Below, piece by piece: positions 53,750 to 62,672 of a DNA stretch of 64,000 bases (the stretch's first letter is position 1; the number at the start of each line of letters is the position of its first letter). The notes beneath the pieces are model-generated. The model ran no database searches, had not been told where the DNA came from, and was given only the letters and a program-made list of their open reading frames with translations. The DNA is from CAYUYV01 sp964561475. GTDB taxonomy: Bacteria > Pseudomonadota > Alphaproteobacteria > JAJFIK01. Position numbers and translations under genes: made by a program. The DNA lies in assembly GCA_964561475.1 (NCBI GenBank), contig CAZLPU010000019.1, positions 4,754 to 68,753 of the forward strand, written 5' to 3'.

Positions 53750-56700
53750 GTGCCAGAAAAAGACGCGTTCAGCGGAGGCGGCGGAGAGGGGGCACGCCTC
53801 GCCGCTCTGCACAGTTACAATATCTGTGACACCGGACCCGAAGAGGTCTTTGACCGGATCACCCGTACAGCGGCAATGGTGTTCGATGCGCCGATGTGCG
53901 CGCTTTCCCTGGTCACCGAGGACCGGCAGTGGTTCAAATCCCGCATTGGCATTGATGCTTCCGAAACACCCAGGGATCTTGCCTTCTGCAGTCATACCAT
54001 TTTGAGTGATGACGTGCTGGTGGTCACCGATGCCAAGACGGATACGCGGTTCAAGGACAATGCTCTTGTTCAGGGGCCGCCCTATATCCGTTTTTATGCT
54101 GGCGCCCCAATCACCACGCCCGACGGTTACAGATTGGGTGCCCTATGTGTTCTTGACCGCAGAGCCCGCGCACCGCTCAGCCCGCAGCAACGCCAGGCTC
54201 TGTCGGATCTAGCCGGAATGGTGGGAGACGCCCTCGAAACCCGGAGGAACAATACCGGTCTGAGGAGAGCGCGGGATTTGATCCGGGATGTGGTTGATCT
54301 CATTCCAGATGAAGTTCTTGTCTTCGATGCCAAGGGTGATTTCTTGACTGCGAATGTCAGGGGCAGCGCGTGGCTTGACCAGACCCTGAACAAATCCGCA
54401 TCTCCCCTGACCTATTCAAGAATTGTCGCCACGCTGGCTGAAAACTGGACCTTGACAGAAGAGACCATCAGCAAGTGTGATACTGATTTTCAGAGTGCCC
54501 TGGAAAGGATCTTTACGGAGACCACCGGTCAGGTGGACCTGAGGTCGGCGCAGGGCGTTTACCTGCGCACAACCATGTGCAGGACCGCGGGCGGTGAACG
54601 GGTCATGGTCCTGCGTGATCTAAGCGAAACCGCTCGCAGGCTGCGGGAAACGCTCTGGTCCAAGACGGTGATTGATGAGGTGGAGCGTCTGGCCCGAATT
54701 GGCTATTTCGTCTTTGAAGCAGAAACTCTGGAAACATCGTTTCTGTCACCGGGGCTCAAAGCCCTGGCGCCGACGCTGCCAAGCCACGATCATGTTCAGG
54801 GTCTTGATGAACTGCTGGAGCGCGTGCATCCCGATGACCGGGAACACGTTCAGCAGGCCGTCGCCGATACGCTGAACGGGCGGACCAATCTCAACCTTGA
54901 ACTCCGGACACTGACTGCCGATGGAAAGATTGAATATCTCTGGCTTTCCGACGCCAGAATTATCGATCCGGAGACGAACCGGGAACACAGAATCGGTATC
55001 GTACAGGACATCACGGAACGGATCGAAAAGGAGTCCGCCCTCCGGCGCAGTGTCGCCATGCGGGATGCCGTCCGTGAAAGCGCCCTGGATTGCATCATCA
55101 CCATCAATGACTCCGGTGATATTGTTGATTTCAATAATGCGGCATCCCGTGTTTTCGGCTATCCGATCCCCTATGCCATTGGCCGACGGTTGAGTGATCT
55201 CATCATTCCTCCGGGATTGCGTGCGCTCCACGATCGTGGTTTGAGCCACTATATGGCAACGGGTGAGCATAAAGTCCTTGGCAAGAGAATTGAGATTACG
55301 GGAATGCGCGCGGACGGCTCCGAAATTCCTGTGGAGCTGGCCATCACCCCCTTCGAGGTCGACGGGACCCAGTTTTTTACTGCCTATCTTCGTGATATCT
55401 CTGAGCGGATCAAGTCAGAAGCGCTGTTGAGGAAGAGCGAAGACAGCTTGGCCCAAGCCCAGGAAATCGCCCAGCTTGGCAGTTGGGAATGGGACATCAT
55501 CGAGGACAAGTTCGAATGGTCCCGACAGGTGTCAAAGATCCTTGGTCTGCCTGAGGATCAATCCCTGACATTTTCCGATTACATCGGCAGTATCCATCAT
55601 GACGACCGCCACAAGGTGGAAAGCCTGATCGAAACCCATATCAGGCGTGGCCGAAATTACGAGATCGAGCACAGGATCTTGCAGCCGGATGGTGATGTCC
55701 GAACGATATTCGGGAAGGGCATCCCGAAGTTCGACGAGACCGGTGCGCTGATCAGGGTGTTTGGCACTGTCCAGGATGTGACAGCCATCAGGGATAGTGA
55801 GATCGAACTCAAGGAGGCCAAGGAGGCCGCCGAGGCGGCAAGTCGGGCCAAATCCGGGTTCCTGGCGACCATGAGCCATGAAATCAGGACACCCCTCAAC
55901 GGTATCATCGGTGGACTGAACCTCCTGAGAGATACGGAACTCTCAGTTGAGCAGCGGGGCCACACCGAACTGGCCCTTCAGTCCGGGGAGAGCCTCCTGA
56001 CCTTGATCAACGACCTGTTGGATTTCTCCAAGATCGAGGCAGGTCATCTGGAATTGGAGTTCATGCCCTTCGAGCTTCGGGATCTTGTCTATCGTTCGGT
56101 GGAAATTCTGGGCCCCCTTGCCCAGGCCAAGGGTCTGCCAATCTTCTCGGATATTTCCAATGTCCTCCCCTTCGGCATCCGTTCAGATCCATCGCGGATC
56201 CGCCAGGTACTGATCAACCTGTTGTCCAACGCCATCAAGTTCACGAATCAAGGACGGGTGGTCGTCCGTCTTTCTTCCAGAACCAGTGAAGAAGAAGAAG
56301 ACGGACAGGTCTGGCTTCGTTTCGAGGTCGAGGACACGGGCATCGGGATTCCCGCAGACCATCAAAATCTTCTGTTTTCGGAGTTTCAGCAGCTTGATAC
56401 GTCGTACACCCGGAGATTCGGGGGAACCGGACTTGGCCTCGCCATTTCCCAGCGTCTTGTGCACGCTTTGGGCGGTTCCATCGGGGTGAACAGTACTGAA
56501 GGCAGAGGAAGCTGTTTCTGGTTCGAGATCCCGGCGGAAGTGACCAAGATTGTGGAGCCCACTGGGACCGATGCGGACGGTGTGGAACCGGACGCCTTGG
56601 ATGGCCGGATCCTTCTGGTTGAAGACAGTCAGACCAATGCCTATGTGGCGCAGACCCTTTTGCGGCGCAAGGGGGCGATTGTCGATCATGTCAGCAATGG

Positions 56701-57385
56701 GCTCGAGGCGCTCCGAGCCGTCGGCGAACGCTCTTATGATATCGTGCTGATGGACCTGTCCATGCCGGAAATGGATGGGCTGACCGCCACACGCCGGATC
56801 AGGACCTGTGCATGCTCCCAGAACAGCATTCCGATCATTGCCATGACCGCCAACGCCTCCATGGAGGATCAGGCCCGCTGTTTTGAGGCGGGTATGAATG
56901 ATTTCGTGGTCAAACCAGTCAGGCGCGGTCCGTTCTTGAGAACCGTGTCACACTGGCTGGCCAATGAACCCGAGACCGAACAGACCACCGCCACCGACAG
57001 CGTGATTGAAGGCAAACCCGTGCTCGATGAAGATCACTTGCGGGAGTCCTGGTCAAACCTGGGCGATGATATCTGCACAGAGATTATCGGTCTTTTCCTT
57101 GAAGAGGTGGATTGTCGTCTCGACACCATCAGGCACAATGCCGCCCAGGACCGGATCGACCTCCCCGCCATGGCCAAGGAAGCCCATGCGCTGAAAAGCG
57201 CCGCGGGCAATGTGGGCGCGCGCCAGCTTCAGTTTCTCGCGGAATTCATTGAACGTCACGCCACCCAGGGCGGTTTTGAACCAAGGGAATCGGTCAAGGA
57301 TCTGGAAATCGTCGCCCTCCGGACAAAGGAAGCATTGGGCCGCGACCGGGCGGCCATGCCATCAAAGGCTGTAACTGGTGAATGA
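53750..57385 (+). CDS. Hybrid histidine kinase: GAF, PAS repeats, HisKA, HATPase, receiver, HPt
   Basis: 1211 residues, no transmembrane segments. GAF domain (about 15-170; LCVLDRRARAPLSPQQRQAL), two or three PAS/PAC units (one begins RESALDCIITINDSGDIVDF), HisKA H710 (FLATMSHEIRTPLNGIIGG), HATPase (NLLSNAIKFTNQG, GGTGLGLAISQRL). Then come receiver Asp1002 (YDIVLMDLSMPEMDG) and HPt His1146 (AHALKSAAGNVG). It thus carries a complete phosphorelay and could pass phosphate to the regulator whose gene overlaps its end by eight bases. GTG at 53750 has GGAG ten bases upstream; ATG 53705 would lie almost inside the terminator. Confidence 0.9.
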   Translation: MPEKDAFSGGGGEGARLAALHSYNICDTGPEEVFDRITRTAAMVFDAPMCALSLVTEDRQWFKSRIGIDASETPRDLAFCSHTILSDDVLVVTDAKTDTRFKDNALVQGPPYIRFYAGAPITTPDGYRLGALCVLDRRARAPLSPQQRQALSDLAGMVGDALETRRNNTGLRRARDLIRDVVDLIPDEVLVFDAKGDFLTANVRGSAWLDQTLNKSASPLTYSRIVATLAENWTLTEETISKCDTDFQSALERIFTETTGQVDLRSAQGVYLRTTMCRTAGGERVMVLRDLSETARRLRETLWSKTVIDEVERLARIGYFVFEAETLETSFLSPGLKALAPTLPSHDHVQGLDELLERVHPDDREHVQQAVADTLNGRTNLNLELRTLTADGKIEYLWLSDARIIDPETNREHRIGIVQDITERIEKESALRRSVAMRDAVRESALDCIITINDSGDIVDFNNAASRVFGYPIPYAIGRRLSDLIIPPGLRALHDRGLSHYMATGEHKVLGKRIEITGMRADGSEIPVELAITPFEVDGTQFFTAYLRDISERIKSEALLRKSEDSLAQAQEIAQLGSWEWDIIEDKFEWSRQVSKILGLPEDQSLTFSDYIGSIHHDDRHKVESLIETHIRRGRNYEIEHRILQPDGDVRTIFGKGIPKFDETGALIRVFGTVQDVTAIRDSEIELKEAKEAAEAASRAKSGFLATMSHEIRTPLNGIIGGLNLLRDTELSVEQRGHTELALQSGESLLTLINDLLDFSKIEAGHLELEFMPFELRDLVYRSVEILGPLAQAKGLPIFSDISNVLPFGIRSDPSRIRQVLINLLSNAIKFTNQGRVVVRLSSRTSEEEEDGQVWLRFEVEDTGIGIPADHQNLLFSEFQQLDTSYTRRFGGTGLGLAISQRLVHALGGSIGVNSTEGRGSCFWFEIPAEVTKIVEPTGTDADGVEPDALDGRILLVEDSQTNAYVAQTLLRRKGAIVDHVSNGLEALRAVGERSYDIVLMDLSMPEMDGLTATRRIRTCACSQNSIPIIAMTANASMEDQARCFEAGMNDFVVKPVRRGPFLRTVSHWLANEPETEQTTATDSVIEGKPVLDEDHLRESWSNLGDDICTEIIGLFLEEVDCRLDTIRHNAAQDRIDLPAMAKEAHALKSAAGNVGARQLQFLAEFIERHATQGGFEPRESVKDLEIVALRTKEALGRDRAAMPSKAVTGE

Positions 57386-58823
57386 TCGCAAACACATATT
57401 GCTGGTCGAAGACAGCCCTTCACTTGCGCGCACCTATGAAGCCGACATGCTTCAGGCCGGGCACAGAGTGAAAGTGTGCCGGGACGGAGGCGCTGCCCGC
57501 AACACGGATCCTTCCGCCTTCGACCTGATCCTGCTGGATCTCGGCCTTCCTGATGCGGACGGGATGGACCTTCTGGGCAACTGGCGGGAAGCGGGCCACA
57601 CCACGCCGGTCATTGTGATTACCGCGGACGGGTCCATCGGCAAGGCCGTGGATGCCATGCGACTGGGCGCCAAGGATTTTCTGGTCAAACCCTTCAACAG
57701 CACACGCCTGCTCACGACACTGAAGAACAGCTTTGAGCAGGAACGCCTCGCCACCCGTGTGGCGGTCTATGAAGAAAAGGTTATCCGCTTCCAAGCCCAC
57801 GGCATGATCGGCAGTTCCATGATCATGCAATCCATCTATAACACCCTTCAGCATGCCGCCCAAAGCAGTGCGACCGTGTTCGTCACGGGAGAAACGGGTA
57901 CAGGCAAGGAACTTGCGGCACGCTCCGTCCACGAATTAGGGCCGAGGGCGAGCAGGCGGCTCCTGGCCCTGAATTGTGCCGCCTTTCCCAAGGACCTGAT
58001 CGAAAGTGAACTCTTCGGCCATGTGAAAGGAGCCTTCACCGGCGCGAACACCGACCGGGAAGGGGCCGTCAGCCTTGCGGACAAAGGGACCCTGTTTCTC
58101 GACGAAATCTGTGAAATGGATCTCAGCCTCCAGGCAAAGCTGTTACGCTTTCTTCAACTGGGTACCTTCACCCGGGTTGGCGAGACCAAGGAGCGGCAGG
58201 TGGATGTCCGGATTGTTGCCGCCACCAATCGGGATCCCATCGGAGAAGTCCGTGCAGGCCGCTTCCGGGAGGACCTGTACTACCGGCTCCACGTCATTCC
58301 TGTTCACCTGCCGCCCCTGCGCGACCGGGAAAGCGACGTGGTCGAGATCGCCCGGACCTTTCTCAAGGCCATGGCCGAAGAAGAGAACAAGCAGTTTGCG
58401 GATTTCACGGATGAAGCCATCGACTTCATGCTGTCCTATCCCTGGCCAGGTAATATTCGTGAGCTGAATAATGTCCTGCGGAATATCATTGTCTTGAACG
58501 ATGGTCCGGCGGTGACCGATACCATGCTGAAAACGGTTCTCGATCCCAACCGTCCGCCTACGGTCTTAGGAGGTCCCATCAGGCAGGAAACGGCACACCC
58601 TGTTCCTGCCCCACCCCAGGGGACATGGAACGGACTGGCCTTGTCCATTCGCAGTCCTGGAGACATCCGTCCCCTCTGGCAACTTGAACGGCGCATCATC
58701 GAAGATGCCATCGCCGCCTGTTCCGGCAACATCCAGAAAGCAAGCCGGCTCCTTGCCATCAGCCCCTCGACCATCTACCGCAAACGGGACGGATGGGCCG
58801 CCAAGGAACGGGAAGCCTCCTGA
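57378..58823 (+). CDS. NtrC-family sigma-54-dependent response regulator
   Basis: 481 residues. Receiver with Asp54 (LILLDLGLPDADG) and FLVKPFNSTR, AAA+ domain with Walker A at 171-178 (GETGTGKE), the sigma-54-contacting loop GAFTGA at 218-223, Walker B (GTLFLDEI), and a C-terminal Fis-type helix-turn-helix (AIAACSGNIQKASRLLAISP). All features needed to open sigma-54 promoters are intact. It starts with GTG inside the kinase gene's end. The sigma-54-type algD promoter close by is the most obvious target. Confidence 0.94.
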   Translation: MNDRKHILLVEDSPSLARTYEADMLQAGHRVKVCRDGGAARNTDPSAFDLILLDLGLPDADGMDLLGNWREAGHTTPVIVITADGSIGKAVDAMRLGAKDFLVKPFNSTRLLTTLKNSFEQERLATRVAVYEEKVIRFQAHGMIGSSMIMQSIYNTLQHAAQSSATVFVTGETGTGKELAARSVHELGPRASRRLLALNCAAFPKDLIESELFGHVKGAFTGANTDREGAVSLADKGTLFLDEICEMDLSLQAKLLRFLQLGTFTRVGETKERQVDVRIVAATNRDPIGEVRAGRFREDLYYRLHVIPVHLPPLRDRESDVVEIARTFLKAMAEEENKQFADFTDEAIDFMLSYPWPGNIRELNNVLRNIIVLNDGPAVTDTMLKTVLDPNRPPTVLGGPIRQETAHPVPAPPQGTWNGLALSIRSPGDIRPLWQLERRIIEDAIAACSGNIQKASRLLAISPSTIYRKRDGWAAKEREAS

Positions 58824-58918
58824 ACCGACCCCGCCCCCGACACGAGCCATGGATCCTTTGCGAAACACATCAAAGAAGCGAAATATGCGTGGATGGAGCT
58901 GAGCGGACCCTGCGACCC

Positions 58919-59113
58919 CAAGCGGCCGACCGGCCGCCGGGCGGTCAGCCCGCCCCGCCGGAGGCGCCACGCGCCGTGAGGCCAAAAATGGTGGAGTTGG
59001 TGGAAGAAACCGTGAACCACCCGAACCCGCAGGGTTCGCAAGCGCGACCGCGCGTCGGCCGGTCAGCCGCCCCATCGGAGGCGCCGCGCGCCGCGATATC
59101 AAACGAATGGTGG
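58919..59113. repeat. Two imperfect 75-base repeats next to tRNA-Lys
   Basis: Copies run from about 58919 to 58994 and 59039 to 59113, 120 bases apart. They share the core CGGTCAGCC, GGAGGCGCC and CGCGCCG, and both end AATGGTGG. The second copy runs into the CCA-encoding 3' end of the tRNA-Lys gene. Neither encodes a recognisable product. Confidence 0.6.
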
Positions 59114-59183
59114 GCACGCTGGGACTCGAACCCAGGACCGCCAGATTAAAAGTCCGGTGCTCTACCAGCTGAGCTACGTGCCC
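59108..59183 (-). tRNA. tRNA-Lys (anticodon TTT)
   Basis: 76 bases with encoded CCA. The acceptor stem GGGCACG/CGTGCCC, D-arm TAGCTCAGCTGGTAGAGC, anticodon loop CTTTTAA (anticodon TTT) and T-arm GGTTCGAGTCC all fold normally. The anticodon stem is CCGGA/TCTGG, with one G-T pair. Confidence 0.97.
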
Positions 59184-59320
59184 GATCGGGGAAAATCGAT
59201 CAAGAGAGGGGGTGTTTAGCCCAGGGTCCGGGCCATGTCCAGTGCAACATGGCCAAAAAGGTCCCCGGGCAGAAATCCCGGCAGAAATGGGTCCGGCGGC
59301 CCGTCCGCAGTGCGCTGGGA

Positions 59321-59752
59321 TCAGAGGCCGAAAAAGCCTTTCTTCCGGTCCTTGCCGGACTCTTTGCCGCTGGCGGCGCCTTTGGAGACCCCTTTGCCAC
59401 CCTTGGGTCCGCCGCTCGGCCCGCTGCCCAGGAACCGCCGTCGGGCCTTGGGCGCGGAAAGTTCGTTTTTCAGGTCCGCGGCCGCTTCCTCCGCTTCCAT
59501 CTCCAGGCGGGAATCCTCGCCGTAGCGGGCGGCCAGCACTTCGGCCACGATGTTGCGCTGATACCGGCGCGGGGGCTTGCCGCCGGGAGGGATGGACCGG
59601 CGGGCGGTGTCGGGCCGGTTGACGGTCACGACGGCCAGCTTTTGGGGCTCACGGGTCGCATCGGCGGTTCCCTGGCGGGAGTGATCCGAAACGGAGGCCG
59701 CCCGGGCCAGAGGTTTCAGCGCTAGGTTTGTGGTCTTGAATTCCGAAGCCAT
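59321..59752 (-). CDS. Small basic protein of unknown function
   Basis: 143 residues. A short helical N-terminus, a middle with RRYQRNIVAEVLAARYGEDS, an acidic helix (LEMEAEEAAADLKNELSA) and a Gly/Lys/Ser-rich, probably disordered tail ending in KGFFGL. No signal peptide. AGGAG precedes the ATG. It lies 26 bases downstream of the proteasome-like gene on the same strand and is probably co-transcribed, so it might be a substrate, adaptor or regulator of that enzyme. No family is recognised. Confidence 0.6.
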   Translation of the reverse strand: MASEFKTTNLALKPLARAASVSDHSRQGTADATREPQKLAVVTVNRPDTARRSIPPGGKPPRRYQRNIVAEVLAARYGEDSRLEMEAEEAAADLKNELSAPKARRRFLGSGPSGGPKGGKGVSKGAASGKESGKDRKKGFFGL

Positions 59753-59778
59753 GGTCGTGCTCCTCTTTTCCGCCGCGC

Positions 59779-61074
59779 TCAGCGCACCACCTCGGTGGTA
59801 TGTTCGCGGATCTTTTCGCCTTTGCGCGCCCAGTGGAATTCCTCGTTGGTCAGCAGGGCCACATCAATATCGCCGCCCACGGTCTCGATGGTCATGCCCA
59901 CATGCTGCTGGAAGGCATTGATGCTCACCAGCATCTCGGCGGTCTTGGCCAAATCCGCTTCCGGAAGGCTTTCCACGGCCATGAGGATCGGATGGGTGTG
60001 CACGTCGTATTGGTAATCGTCCAGCCGGCTCATCACGTCCTGGATCAGATCGACGATCTCGTCTTCGCTATAGCCTTCCGCAAACCGTTGACGCTGGGAC
60101 CGGTTCAACTGAGGCATCTGGGCGATGGTGCGGTCGCGGATGCCCACGGCCAGATCGACGATCTGTTCCTGGAGGAATTCATCCAGTTCCCGGTCGATGC
60201 CCGTGAGGAATGTGTGGATCATCCGGTCATGGGCAAAGGGCGCGATAACCACCGGTTCGTCCGTGTGGATGCTTTTCACGTCGGACAGACGGCGGCGCAG
60301 CTTTCCGTTCACGGCGAAACCCACCAGATAGGCCACCATTTGCGGGGTGATCTGGTGCTCGCCATAGCCGGTGAAGACGATGCCGGTGTTCGGGAAGAAA
60401 TCCGGGAAGAAATCCTTGGTCACCGCCAGCGCGGCAATATCCCGCAGCTTACGGACCGTATTTTTATCAGGACGGGCCTCGCCGAACGTTTCGTCGATCA
60501 GGTTCTGGATATCGACGGCGAATTTGCGCTGGAGTTCCTTGGCGAACCCGGCATCAAAGCCCGGCAGGTCAGGACGGGGCTCACCCTCGTCATACTGGAT
60601 CACATCTTCGTAAACGAGGTCGGTTGCGACCCGAACCACCTCTGCCATGGTCCGGGGGCCGTCCTTGCTGGGTTCCTCGGTCTCCGCCTCGACGATGTGG
60701 TTGACGTTCTGGCGCACCCAGTCGAACAGGACAGCCACGTAATGCTTGTAGGCCTTGGCCTGGGCGTCCTCGTCGAAAATTTCGTCGTAATTGTCCAGGA
60801 AGGACAGGAAATGGTCGGCATAGGCCTCCACCGAGGGCAGCACCAGGTCGCCGTACTGGCGCCGGTAGCGCACCATGATCGGCCCCCAAGCCATGTTCAT
60901 GATTTCCGCTGAGTCGTAGATCATCGCGGAAATGGGGCAGCGGTCATTGAGCTGGAAGAGCTTGCGCACACCCATGCGCACCCGAGTGTTGCCGTAACCG
61001 TCGGTCACGGTCATGGCGCTGTCGGCAGCAACGGCGGCGGCCTTGTTGTTCATTACGACGACTAGCGACGTCAT
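59779..61074 (-). CDS. Proteasome-like Ntn-hydrolase candidate
   Basis: 431 residues. The N-terminus MTSLVVVMNNKAAAVAADSA matches a proteasome beta subunit or HslV after loss of Met: Thr1, Asp17 in AADSA, and Lys37 in GVRKLFQL lining up with catalytic Lys33 of VKKVIEI-type sequences. It is followed by PISAMIYDSAE in place of the usual GTMAG-like strand. The remaining 370 residues are mostly helical and unfamiliar, making it twice the size of HslV or Anbu. No signal peptide, so cytosolic. The ATG at 61074 follows GGGGAG; the long upstream frame is not used. Confidence 0.7.
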   Translation of the reverse strand: MTSLVVVMNNKAAAVAADSAMTVTDGYGNTRVRMGVRKLFQLNDRCPISAMIYDSAEIMNMAWGPIMVRYRRQYGDLVLPSVEAYADHFLSFLDNYDEIFDEDAQAKAYKHYVAVLFDWVRQNVNHIVEAETEEPSKDGPRTMAEVVRVATDLVYEDVIQYDEGEPRPDLPGFDAGFAKELQRKFAVDIQNLIDETFGEARPDKNTVRKLRDIAALAVTKDFFPDFFPNTGIVFTGYGEHQITPQMVAYLVGFAVNGKLRRRLSDVKSIHTDEPVVIAPFAHDRMIHTFLTGIDRELDEFLQEQIVDLAVGIRDRTIAQMPQLNRSQRQRFAEGYSEDEIVDLIQDVMSRLDDYQYDVHTHPILMAVESLPEADLAKTAEMLVSINAFQQHVGMTIETVGGDIDVALLTNEEFHWARKGEKIREHTTEVVR

Positions 61075-61502
61075 TGGTACACCACTCCCCTGCTTTCCCA
61101 GTCCGACCCAAGGCCCGAGGGTTCTGCCTTGGGGCCACCGGTCAACGCGCCTGCGGCTCGCCGGCCCGAACCCCGAACGGCCCGAACCCCGAACGGGCTG
61201 AAACCCCAATGGGCTTAGGCCCCAGTTGACGTAAGCCCTAGTTGACTTGGGCCATTAGCCTTGCCGGCCTTCCGGAGATGCCCGCCAAGCTGTGCCCAGC
61301 GTCTTCTGCCCAGCATCCCACTCTATATAACAGTGTATGGTAGCCGAAACCGGGCGCAAGCCAAAGTCACCCGATCACACCGGACCAATTGGCCCGTTCG
61401 GGTAGGCGCTTCGGCTCGGAGATATCCCGGTCGAAAATGCCCGGGATAGGGGTGATCCGCGAGTTTGGTTGCAACGGGCGACAAATATCGCACCGGTTTG
61501 GG
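61075..61502. other. Intergenic region with short repeats
   Basis: 428 bases between the Ntn-hydrolase-like gene and the end of tgt. It contains runs of CCCGAAC-type repeats (about 61167-61197) and related TTGAC/GGGC repeats after them. No gene or clear terminator is seen. Confidence 0.4.
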
Positions 61503-62672
61503 TTATGGCGCCTTCGGGGCAGAGGCGGATTTTTCCGTGCTCTGGCGTGCCTGGAAGGCAGCCTGAAACGCCGCGAATTGTCCTTGCGCGATGGCCGCGC
61601 GCATACCGGCCATGAGGGATTGGTAATAGGCGATGTTGTGCCAGCTGATCAGCATGGAGGCCAAAATCTCATTGGCTTTCACCAGGTGGTGGAGATAGGC
61701 CCGGGAATACTGGCTGGATGCGGGGCAAGGGCTGTCGGGATCCAGGGGCCGGGGATCCTCCGCATACTTTGCATTGCGCAGATTGACGGTGCCGTCCGGC
61801 GTGAACGCCTGACCGTTGCGGCCTGAGCGGGTGGGCAACACACAGTCGAACAAGTCGATACCGCGGGCCACAGCGCCCACCAGATCCGAGGGCTTGCCCA
61901 CACCCATCAGGTAGCGAGGCCGGTCCTGGGGCAACAAGGGGGTGGTGGTCTCCAGGGTACGGAACATCAACTCCTGTCCCTCGCCCACGGCCAGACCGCC
62001 CACCGCATAGCCGTCAAAGCCGATATCCGTCAGGGCCTTGACAGACCGGGCCCGCAGGTCCGGATAGACACTGCCCTGAACAATACCGAACAGGGACTGG
62101 CCCGGACGCACGCCGAAAGCCTCCCGGCAGCGGACCGCCCAGCGCATGGAAAGCTCCATGGACGTTGCCGCCTCTTCTTCCGTTGCCGGATAGGCGGTGC
62201 ACTCATCAAAAGCCATTACGATGTCAGAGCCCAGAAGGCACTGGATCTCCATGCTACGTTCCGGCGTCAGATGATGTTTGGAACCGTCGATATGGGACTG
62301 GAACGTCACCCCGTCTTCCGTGAGCTTGCGCAGGCCTGCGAGGGACATGACCTGGAACCCGCCGGAGTCCGTGAGGATGGGATGGGGCCACTGCATGAAC
62401 CGGTGCAGACCGCCGAGCCGGGCAATCCGCTCCGCTCCGGGGCGCAACATCAGGTGATAGGTGTTGCCCAGAACAATGTCTGCACCGGTGGACCGCACCG
62501 TCTCCGGCAACATGGCCTTGACCGTCGCGGCGGTGCCCACGGGCATGAAGGCCGGCGTGGCAATGTCCCCGCGCGCAAGACGCACCCGTCCGGTGCGGGC
62601 CATCCCTTCCGTCGCGTGGATCTCAAAGCCAAGCTGACCGGAAATGCCTTGATTGGGGGGCGTGGCCGTCAT
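61503..62672 (-). CDS. tgt: tRNA-guanine transglycosylase
   Basis: 389 residues, usual length. Substrate-site motifs LTDSGGFQVMSLAGLRKL and GGLAVGEG and the nucleophile Asp in FDCVLPTRSGRNGQAF are intact. The zinc-binding loop reads PDSPCPASSQYSRAYL. Against the Zymomonas-type CxCxxC-x25-H site, two of the three Cys are Ser, while the His (SWHNIAYYQ) remains. The enzyme swaps guanine 34 for preQ1 in tRNAs for Asp, Asn, His and Tyr. It overlaps queA by four bases (ATGA). Confidence 0.96.
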   Translation of the reverse strand: MTATPPNQGISGQLGFEIHATEGMARTGRVRLARGDIATPAFMPVGTAATVKAMLPETVRSTGADIVLGNTYHLMLRPGAERIARLGGLHRFMQWPHPILTDSGGFQVMSLAGLRKLTEDGVTFQSHIDGSKHHLTPERSMEIQCLLGSDIVMAFDECTAYPATEEEAATSMELSMRWAVRCREAFGVRPGQSLFGIVQGSVYPDLRARSVKALTDIGFDGYAVGGLAVGEGQELMFRTLETTTPLLPQDRPRYLMGVGKPSDLVGAVARGIDLFDCVLPTRSGRNGQAFTPDGTVNLRNAKYAEDPRPLDPDSPCPASSQYSRAYLHHLVKANEILASMLISWHNIAYYQSLMAGMRAAIAQGQFAAFQAAFQARQSTEKSASAPKAP

